Below are positions 7,082 to 11,942 of a DNA stretch of 11,942 bases, piece by piece; the stretch's first letter is position 1; every line of letters starts with the position of its first letter. A program made the position numbers and the translations under genes. Below the pieces are notes generated by a model. The model made no database searches and was not told the origin of the DNA. It was given only the letters and a program-made list of their open reading frames with translations. Location of the stretch: NCBI GenBank assembly GCA_900553055.1, contig USBV01000036.1, forward strand, positions 1-11,942. Direction: 5' to 3'. This DNA is from an uncultured Phascolarctobacterium sp. (lineage in GTDB: Bacteria; Bacillota; Negativicutes; Acidaminococcales; Acidaminococcaceae).

Positions 7082-7972
7082 TTATTTTTTCTTATAAAAC
7101 CGCTGACGGCCGTCCTTCCAGCGGTCATGCACCCAGAACCACATTTCCGGGTGAGCAGTGATTTCCTGCTCTAAAATATCTACGAGCTGCTTGGTAACCT
7201 GATAAAAATCCTGCTTTTTATCCTTTGTTTTCGGAGTGTAGAGGGCAGGATAAATTTTTGCTGTACAGGTCCAATCATCGTTATTATGTAAGAAAATGGG
7301 CAGAATCGGCGAGCCATAAAGGCGGGACAGCGCCGCCGGGCCCATGGGAATCACGGATTTTTTGCCAAAAAGCTCAATTTCTACACCATCATCGTTGGTA
7401 TCCTGGTCATATAAAACGCCCAGGAGATTTTTTTCCTTAAGCATGCGGCTAATCGCCAACAGTCCATGCTCGCCACGATTATAGGTTACCTTTTGCCCCA
7501 CCATCTGGCGGAACTCGTTGATGGCCTTATCCATATTGGCGTTGTTTTGCTTGCGGGTAATGGAAAGCATGGGATAGCCATGCAGCGCCACCGTTGCTCC
7601 CAAAAGCTCCCAGTTACCGTAGTGGCCGGTGCACATAATTACGCCCTTGTCCTCAGCATAGGCCTTTTCCAAATGCTCCAGGCCTTCCACCTTAACAAGC
7701 TTACTAATATTATCCTTATTGAGCAGTGGAAAACGCAAAACCTCCACTGCCATGCGGCCAAAACGGCGCAGGCTATCCTCGGCAATTTCCTTGGCACGCT
7801 CGGGGCTTACGCCCAAGCATTCCTGCACATTGGCCTGTGCCATTTGTAGGCGCCATTTTTGCACCACAAGCACGGCCACGCTCCCCACAAAGCTTGCAAA
7901 AAGCTTGCGCAGGCACAGGGGTAGCAGGCACATTATTTTACTAAAAAAATGTATAGCGTAATAACCTAACAC
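7082..7972 (-). CDS. lpxL: Lipid A secondary acyltransferase, LpxL/HtrB family
   Basis: Membrane-bound acyltransferase expected to add a secondary acyl chain to a Kdo-lipid A precursor, using acyl-ACP. Its 296 residues fit the family (about 305 for E. coli LpxL). The GTG at 7972 is supported by GGGAG 6 bases upstream. Residues 1-38 are mostly hydrophobic and include the membrane anchor. The catalytic HX4E motif is HYGNWE with His117 and Glu122. Other family blocks are YDQD at 188-191, the MGPAAL loop at 210-215 and WFWVHDRWK at 278-286. Whether it acts like LpxL, LpxM or LpxP, and which chain it adds, cannot be read here. It is the only such gene in the window. A 119-bp spacer separates it from lpxD, and lpxC follows after 20 bases. 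Confidence 0.87.
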   Translation of the reverse strand: MLGYYAIHFFSKIMCLLPLCLRKLFASFVGSVAVLVVQKWRLQMAQANVQECLGVSPERAKEIAEDSLRRFGRMAVEVLRFPLLNKDNISKLVKVEGLEHLEKAYAEDKGVIMCTGHYGNWELLGATVALHGYPMLSITRKQNNANMDKAINEFRQMVGQKVTYNRGEHGLLAISRMLKEKNLLGVLYDQDTNDDGVEIELFGKKSVIPMGPAALSRLYGSPILPIFLHNNDDWTCTAKIYPALYTPKTKDKKQDFYQVTKQLVDILEQEITAHPEMWFWVHDRWKDGRQRFYKKK

Positions 7973-8091
7973 TTAAAACTCCCGTTTTTAAACACACGAT
8001 AAAGCACCATATACTTTGTCAGGGCTCCTAGGAGTATTGCCTATACGCCGTCGTCGCCCTTCCTCGTCTCTGGTACTTTCTCGTGCGTTTT
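7973..8091. other. lpxD-lpxL spacer with possible RNA fold
   Basis: The 119-bp spacer contains a GC-rich core unlike the other gaps. Arms AGGGC (8021-8025) and GCCCT (8056-8060) can pair around an inner TAGG/CCTA stem (8029-8032 with 8040-8043), and CTCCTAGGAG at 8025-8034 is a perfect palindrome. There is no T run directly after the fold. A CTGACA hexamer on the minus strand near 8018-8023 resembles a -35 box but lacks a good -10. I see no open reading frame here. Confidence 0.25.
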
Positions 8092-9114
8092 TTATTTTTT
8101 CAGGGCTGCGATTTCTTTTTCCATCGCCTTAATCTTCTTCAGCATATCGCCCACCTTGCGCACATAGGCCTCCTGGCGCAGCCATTCCTTCATAGGCATA
8201 GCAGGATAGCCACCCATTACGGAATTATCGGGCACATTGTTGGTAATGCCAGCCTTGCCGCCGAATACGCAGTTGTTGCCGATGGTGATGTGACCAACAG
8301 TGCCAACCTGGCCGGCAAAGGTTACATTATTACCCACAGTTACGCTGCCGGAGATGCCAACATGCGCAACAACGAGGCAGTTTTCACCCAAAACATCGTT
8401 ATGGCCCAAATGCACAAGATTATCAATCTTGGTACCCTTGCCCACGATGGTGCTATCCACAGTTGCACGGTCGATACAGGTGTTGCAGCCAATTTCTACA
8501 TCATCCTGCAGCACTACGTTGCCAGTTTGCAAAACCTTGGAGTGCTTGCCGTTTTGGGTGATATAGCCAAAGCCGTCGCCACCGATAACAGCGCCGGATT
8601 GCAGGATTACTCTGTTGCCCAGCACACAGTCCTCGCGCACGGTGGTGTTGGGATAAAGAGTACAGTTTTGGCCAATCTTCACGCGCTTGCCCACATAAGC
8701 ATGGGGATAAAGCACAGTGCCATCGCCGATTTCGGCGTCATCTTCGACCACAGCAAAGGGCTGAATAGCCACATTGCTGCCAATTTTAGCTTTTTTAGAA
8801 ACAAAGGCATAGGGGCTGACTACGCGCTCCACCTCTTCCTGAGGGCGGAACAGCTCTAAGAGAGCTGCGAAAGCAGCACGAGGATTTTCTACCCTAATTA
8901 CAGGGCGACCATCTAATTCAGGATCAGCAGGACTTAACACCATGACACCGGCCTTGCTCAAATGGCAATGCTCCACATGGGGCGGAACTGCAAAGGAAAT
9001 ATCGGTGGGACCGGCCTCAACCAAGCCATTAACACCAGTAACCTTCAGCTCCGGATTATTATGCTCCACAGTACCATGTAAAAATTCAGCTAATTCTTGT
9101 ACACTCTTCTCCAT
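8092..9114 (-). CDS. lpxD: UDP-3-O-acylglucosamine N-acyltransferase LpxD
   Basis: Cytoplasmic trimer that adds the second 3-hydroxyacyl chain, to the 2-amino group of UDP-3-O-acylglucosamine, after LpxC. Its 340 residues match E. coli LpxD (341). Residues 1-98 form the N-terminal uridine-binding domain. Residues 100-305 are hexapeptide repeats of a left-handed beta-helix, with GDGFGY at 179-184. The C-terminal helix near 308-340 is heptad-like and Lys/Glu-rich. Catalytic His238 (LVHLGH) matches His239 of E. coli, and His275 (VGHITIG) matches His276. At the position of the E. coli chain-length residue Met290 there is probably Gly289. GGAGG lies 6 bases before the ATG. The upstream ompH gene is separated by 97 bp holding a hairpin, so lpxD may be expressed both by read-through and separately. 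Confidence 0.97.
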   Translation of the reverse strand: MEKSVQELAEFLHGTVEHNNPELKVTGVNGLVEAGPTDISFAVPPHVEHCHLSKAGVMVLSPADPELDGRPVIRVENPRAAFAALLELFRPQEEVERVVSPYAFVSKKAKIGSNVAIQPFAVVEDDAEIGDGTVLYPHAYVGKRVKIGQNCTLYPNTTVREDCVLGNRVILQSGAVIGGDGFGYITQNGKHSKVLQTGNVVLQDDVEIGCNTCIDRATVDSTIVGKGTKIDNLVHLGHNDVLGENCLVVAHVGISGSVTVGNNVTFAGQVGTVGHITIGNNCVFGGKAGITNNVPDNSVMGGYPAMPMKEWLRQEAYVRKVGDMLKKIKAMEKEIAALKK

Positions 9115-9173
9115 TATAAACCTCCATCAGCTCCCTAATAACAGCCAAGCATTTTTTCTCTTTGACTGTACAC

Positions 9174-9201
9174 GAAAAGCGGACGGACTTTACCGCCCGC
9201 T
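9174..9201 (-). terminator. Probable terminator or attenuator between ompH and lpxD
   Basis: The minus-strand RNA can form a 9-bp stem with arms at 9193-9201 and 9178-9186, a 6-base loop and one G-U pair. It is followed by UUUU and then CG. The same fold on the plus strand would have an A-C mismatch, so the structure favours minus-strand RNA. The short T run suggests partial rather than full termination, which would lower lpx expression relative to ompH. Confidence 0.55.
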
Positions 9202-9211
9202 CAGGGTGCGC

Positions 9212-9619
9212 TTATTTCATTTTTTCGATTACTTCCTTGGTAACATCGGTGCCGCCTTGAGGAACAGCATCCTTAATCATAATGGCGCCCAGGCCCTTTT
9301 CCTTAGCTACTTGATTCAAAGCGGTATCCAGGCTAGCCTTTAGCTTGTTTTGGGCTTCGCTTTGCACCAGCTTAGCCTTAGCGGAATAATCCTCTACTAC
9401 CTTGCTAGCCTCTTCACCCTGCTTGCCGGCCATAGCCTTATCCATTTGCTCCTTGAGCTCCTTCATCTTGGTGTTTACTTCTTCCTTGGTGGTCTTGATA
9501 ACCTGAGCTTCGCTTTCCACTTGTCTCATATCAACTACACCAAAAGCAGCATTACGGCCGCTGCAACCAAAGGTGAGCATTGCTGCTGCAACCATAAAGC
9601 CTGCAATAATTTTTTTCAT
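9212..9619 (-). CDS. ompH: OmpH/Skp-like periplasmic chaperone, third copy
   Basis: Small OmpH-family protein, expected to hold unfolded outer-membrane proteins in the periplasm. The ATG at 9619 gives 135 residues and has GAGG 8 bases upstream; a longer frame from 9691 would overlap the previous gene and add an unsuitable N-terminus. Residues 1-18 are a signal segment ending in LTFGC. Cys19 could be lipidated, but the lipobox is imperfect (Thr at -3, Phe at -2). The family pattern is a first strand AFGVVD at 25-30, a long charged coiled coil at about 35-105, and a closing strand plus GGTDVTKEV at 122-130. It starts 19 bases after the middle paralogue and is probably co-transcribed with it. 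Confidence 0.85.
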   Translation of the reverse strand: MKKIIAGFMVAAAMLTFGCSGRNAAFGVVDMRQVESEAQVIKTTKEEVNTKMKELKEQMDKAMAGKQGEEASKVVEDYSAKAKLVQSEAQNKLKASLDTALNQVAKEKGLGAIMIKDAVPQGGTDVTKEVIEKMK

Positions 9620-9638
9620 CTCAAATACCTCGCTTATA

Positions 9639-10574
9639 TTATTCTTTTGCTTGTTTTTGCAAATTTTCGACCACTTTAGCGGTAATATCATCAGCTTTGA
9701 TATTCACCTTATATTTTTTAAAAATCACGCTATAGCTATTTTCATGCGCCAAGCGCATAGCCTGGCTAGAGATATCGGCACTAATCCTTTTTTGCAGCTG
9801 TTCATTTTTTTCCTGCTGCTTGGCAATCTCTTTATCCATCAGTACCAAGGCATTGTGCAAAGCCTTGGGAGCAGCGCTAAGCATTTCCTTATCGCGCTCA
9901 TCCTTGCCCTGCTGTTTCGTCACAAGCTGCTTATGATAGCTTGCAGCAGCCTCTGCCATGCGCTTTTGCATCGCCTCACGATAGGGTGCAAGCTGCACTT
10001 CCATTAACGCGTTTTTTTCGGCCTGCAGTACCCTCACCTGTTGGCCACGCTCGTGCTGCTTAGCTTTGAGCTTGGCCTCAACGGCCTGCCTTTCGCTGGG
10101 GCGCATCTTTACTGTTTCTAGCAATGTGCGCAAATTAAAAATTTCCAGCTGATAGCTATCCTCAATAGCTTTAGTCCGTGGAGCCAGCTGCTTATCCACA
10201 TCTGCTTCTACCTGAGCTGTAAAATCAAGCAGCTTTTTATTTTCGCGCTCGCGCAGCTCCACCATATAGGTACTAAAATCAGCCTGCCAATAGCTGCTCT
10301 CGCTAAGCTTGCGCAGGGTACGCAGTCTATCTAGGCTGCCCAGCTGCGTTCGAGCCAAGTCCTCCTGCGCCTTGCGCTTAGCCAGCAAATCCTTGAGAAT
10401 TTTTTGGCCCTGCTCTAGCTTTTTATAATGAGGATGGCTGCTTTCAGCCCGCTGCCAATCAAGCACAGCAATTTTTTCGGTTCCCGGTCCTACTGCCGGT
10501 GCCTTGCCACATGCAGAAAGGAGCAAAATGCCGGCTACAAGCAGACCTAATTTTTTTATGCTGCCTCTGTCCAT
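9639..10574 (-). CDS. Long OmpH-like coiled-coil lipoprotein, second copy
   Basis: At 311 residues this protein is about twice the length of a normal OmpH/Skp. Residues 7-21 are hydrophobic and end in a canonical lipobox LSAC with Cys22, so it should be an envelope lipoprotein. The OmpH core is recognisable at both ends: the first strand KIAVLDWQRAE at 34-44, and the last strand with YSVIFKKY at 281-288 and DDITAKVVENL at 295-305. Between them lie about 230 charged residues rich in Lys, Glu, Gln and Ala with coiled-coil character. QLAPR at 129-133 and QLAPY at 194-198 occur in similar contexts, which hints at internal duplication of the arm. GGGAGG lies 5 bases before the ATG. It sits between two ordinary paralogues. 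A chaperone or tethering role is inference; its exact job is unknown. Confidence 0.75.
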   Translation of the reverse strand: MDRGSIKKLGLLVAGILLLSACGKAPAVGPGTEKIAVLDWQRAESSHPHYKKLEQGQKILKDLLAKRKAQEDLARTQLGSLDRLRTLRKLSESSYWQADFSTYMVELRERENKKLLDFTAQVEADVDKQLAPRTKAIEDSYQLEIFNLRTLLETVKMRPSERQAVEAKLKAKQHERGQQVRVLQAEKNALMEVQLAPYREAMQKRMAEAAASYHKQLVTKQQGKDERDKEMLSAAPKALHNALVLMDKEIAKQQEKNEQLQKRISADISSQAMRLAHENSYSVIFKKYKVNIKADDITAKVVENLQKQAKE

Positions 10575-10652
10575 GAATGCCTCCCTCTACTAAGCAAGTC
10601 TTAAGCAAGCCTTTTTGGCTACAAGCTTCTATGCACCTTACATCAAAGAAAA

Positions 10653-11138
10653 TTATTTAGCAGTTTGCAAAGCTTTTGCCACTTCATCAGTGATATCGCT
10701 GCCACCAAATACTACAGTGCTCTTTTCTACAACCACAGAAAGTCCCTTTTTATCGGCAACCTTTTTAATAGCTGCTTCAATCTTCTTCAGCACGGGGTCC
10801 ATAAGCTCCTTTTGCTTGTTTTGCAAACGCTCCTGGGTTTGGGTGTAGTAACGACGCTTTTCCACATCGTTCATGGTTTTAGACTTTTCTTCAAATTCCT
10901 TTTGTGCATTTTCGATTTCGGTTTTCATAGCTGCATCAACATCTCTAATATCGGGGCATTGCGCTACCAGCATTTGGTAGTTTACCACACCAATAGCAGA
11001 TTCACTGGGCGCAGCAGAAGCACTCTTGCCAAAACCACTTTGGGTTAAGGACAGCGCAAAGCAGCCCAGTACAAAAATAGCTGCTACAAAAAGAGAAACC
11101 AATTTGACATTTTTAGGATTACGCAATTGCTGCATCAT
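10653..11138 (-). CDS. ompH: OmpH/Skp-like periplasmic chaperone, first copy
   Basis: OmpH-family chaperone of 161 residues, first gene of its transcription unit. I chose the ATG at 11138 because AGGG lies 9 bases upstream; a TTG at 11144 is too close to that site, and a second ATG at 11135 is possible. Residues 13-31 form a hydrophobic segment containing VLGC with Cys26, which may be a lipobox, a signal-peptidase I region (SASAA follows near 39-43) or an uncleaved anchor. The mature part is typical: AIGVVNYQML at 48-57, a charged coiled coil at about 65-128, then LSVVVEKSTVVFGG at 133-146 and DITDEV at 148-153. It lies 78 bp upstream of the long paralogue and downstream of the strongest promoter in the window. 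Confidence 0.88.
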   Translation of the reverse strand: MMQQLRNPKNVKLVSLFVAAIFVLGCFALSLTQSGFGKSASAAPSESAIGVVNYQMLVAQCPDIRDVDAAMKTEIENAQKEFEEKSKTMNDVEKRRYYTQTQERLQNKQKELMDPVLKKIEAAIKKVADKKGLSVVVEKSTVVFGGSDITDEVAKALQTAK

Positions 11139-11191
11139 AATCAAAATCCCTACCTTTTCTAGTTTGTGCTATAGACACACATATATAGTTT

Positions 11192-11220
11192 ATTATAACA
11201 GCATACGGCCATTCTTTCAA
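11192..11220 (-). promoter_or_regulatory. Strong vegetative promoter for the ompH-lpx operon
   Basis: On the minus strand a -35 box TTGAAA (11220-11215) is followed by 17 bases and a perfect TATAAT (11197-11192), with the TG of an extended -10 directly before it. Transcription would start near 11185, leaving a leader of about 46 bases. The -35 overlaps the dyad ATTCTT-TC-AAGAAT (11211-11224), which joins the palindrome AAGAATTCTT (11219-11228); a regulator could bind there. The promoter begins just after the stop of the upstream gene. Confidence 0.8.
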
Positions 11221-11226
11221 GAATTC

Positions 11227-11942
11227 TTATAGATTTCCTATAATACGCATATAAAATTCCTTGCCACCGTACACATATTCAGCACTGAGGAACTCGTGAA
11301 TGCGATAGCGCACACCAAATTCGTTGCGGTTCTCGCCCGAAAAATGCTCCGCTCTAAGTCGCCATTTAGGACTCAAATTATATTCAAAGCGGTAATCATT
11401 ATCGCCCATGGGCATGCGGCGGGTATAGCTCCACACGCTTTTGCCCCAATAACGCGAATACCCGGCGCCAAATTGCCAATCTACATTGTCTAAAATGACC
11501 TCGGCCTCGCCAAAAATTTCATCCTTGGGCGAAACAAATTTACCAACATGGGCCTTGCCGGAAAGATTATCCTTCTCGCGACCAATATCGCCATAGCCCT
11601 CGAACCACAGCTTGTATTTGTCAGAATTAATCATAATGCTCACAGCCATATTCGTCGCAGGCTCTAGCTTCACTACGGGCTGCAGGCCAAACTCACGCAC
11701 TGCCTGCTCTGCCAAAAGCTTTGCTGTAAGCATTTGCTCGATTTCCTTTTGACGATGCTTGACATATTCCACAGGCAGCCCACGCAGCTTATCACATTCA
11801 TTGGCGTATTTATACTTGAGCTCCATTAAGAGAATATTGGGGATGGCCTCACTGCGCAGCTCGTACTTGATATTCGTCACCAGCTGCCCCACAGGATAAA
11901 TCACAACCTGCACCAGCGTCCGCTTGCCCTCCTGCAGCACGT
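11227..11942 (-). CDS. C-terminal part of a beta-rich envelope protein, possibly TamB/DUF490-like
   Basis: Only the last 238 or so codons are in the window; the frame stays open to the edge, so the true start lies upstream and the GTG at 11940 is not a supported start. The visible part begins with short strands and a helical stretch (about 60 to 90 of the visible residues, ending AVREFGLQP). It then runs through alternating polar and hydrophobic strands rich in Tyr, Phe and Trp, such as YKLWFEGYGD, FGAGYSRYW and KWRLRAEHFSG. A helical segment ending in a GL- turn, then strands with GK and NLSPKW-LRAE, recalls the C-terminal domain of TamB, which commonly sits in this cluster. It does not look like the end of BamA. 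The last residues (FYMRIIGNL) lack the aromatic end typical of many outer-membrane barrels. Family assignment is tentative. Confidence 0.5.
   Translation of the reverse strand, partial: VLQEGKRTLVQVVIYPVGQLVTNIKYELRSEAIPNILLMELKYKYANECDKLRGLPVEYVKHRQKEIEQMLTAKLLAEQAVREFGLQPVVKLEPATNMAVSIMINSDKYKLWFEGYGDIGREKDNLSGKAHVGKFVSPKDEIFGEAEVILDNVDWQFGAGYSRYWGKSVWSYTRRMPMGDNDYRFEYNLSPKWRLRAEHFSGENRNEFGVRYRIHEFLSAEYVYGGKEFYMRIIGNL

Noticed and set aside
8083..8859. Long plus-strand open frame of 258 codons opposite lpxD.
   Set aside because: It lies antisense to the well-supported hexapeptide repeats of lpxD, has a His/Asn/Ala-rich composition typical of a mirror frame, and matches no family I know.
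9620..9691. A longer N-terminus for the third ompH, starting at 9691.
   Set aside because: It would overlap the preceding gene by 53 bases and place a charged 24-residue stretch before a good signal segment; the ATG at 9619 has a ribosome binding site.
10575..10652. Short hairpin AGCC-AAAAA-GGCT and the direct repeat CTTGCTTA in the gap between the first and second ompH.
   Set aside because: The stem is only 4 bp with no T run after it on the minus strand, and an 8-base repeat is expected by chance.
11139..11144. TTG start at 11144 for the first ompH.
   Set aside because: It would be only about 3 bases from the ribosome binding site; the ATG at 11138 is better spaced.
11227..11942. BamA as the identity of the partial gene before ompH.
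   Set aside because: The BamA C-terminal barrel pattern and its final aromatic residue are missing.
1..11942. CRISPR array, tRNA or rRNA gene, insertion sequence, phage or defence genes.
   Set aside because: No regularly spaced repeats, cloverleaf-like segments, transposase motifs or terminal repeats were seen on either strand; the window is filled by the envelope gene cluster.

Overview
The window is an outer-membrane and lipopolysaccharide biogenesis block. Every gene I can support lies on the minus strand, so transcription runs from high to low coordinates. The organism makes lipid A, yet it has strong AGGAGG-type ribosome binding sites and a gene order (ompH paralogues, lpxD, lpxL, lpxC, fabZ, lpxA, lpxI, lpxB, msbA, waaA) known from diderm Firmicutes. 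A Negativicutes bacterium is the best reading, with moderate GC content; the Acidaminococcaceae or a related family is a guess. Other diderm Firmicutes (for example Halanaerobiales) are not excluded.

Layout in transcription order: (1) 11942-11227, the C-terminal part of a large beta-rich envelope protein that runs off the window, possibly TamB/DUF490-like. (2) 11220-11192, a strong promoter (TTGAAA, 17 bp, TGTTATAAT). (3) 11138-9212, three tandem OmpH/Skp-like proteins; the middle one is an unusually long lipoprotein. (4) 9201-9174, a probable terminator or attenuator hairpin. (5) 9114-8092 lpxD, then a 119-bp spacer. (6) 7972-5766, lpxL-type acyltransferase, lpxC and fabZ, tightly packed. 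(7) A 172-bp AT-rich spacer with two similar dyads. (8) 5593-3964, lpxA and lpxI. (9) 3937-3897, a Rho-independent terminator immediately followed by an extended -10 promoter. (10) 3858 to window end, lpxB, msbA and waaA, the last cut by the edge.

How they work together: LpxA, LpxC and LpxD build UDP-2,3-diacylglucosamine; FabZ uses the same 3-hydroxyacyl-ACP pool for fatty-acid elongation; LpxI makes lipid X; LpxB joins lipid X to UDP-diacylglucosamine; WaaA adds Kdo; the LpxL-type enzyme adds a secondary acyl chain; MsbA flips the product. The OmpH proteins are expected to chaperone outer-membrane proteins. LpxK, the Kdo synthesis enzymes and BamA are not inside the window.

There is no intergenic stretch above 300 bases, and I see no RNA gene, mobile element or CRISPR array. 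Most of this block is a recognised system, not a new one. The parts most worth a second look are the long OmpH-like lipoprotein, the apparent membrane tethering of all three OmpH paralogues, the truncated beta-rich protein, and the regulatory DNA at the three wider junctions.
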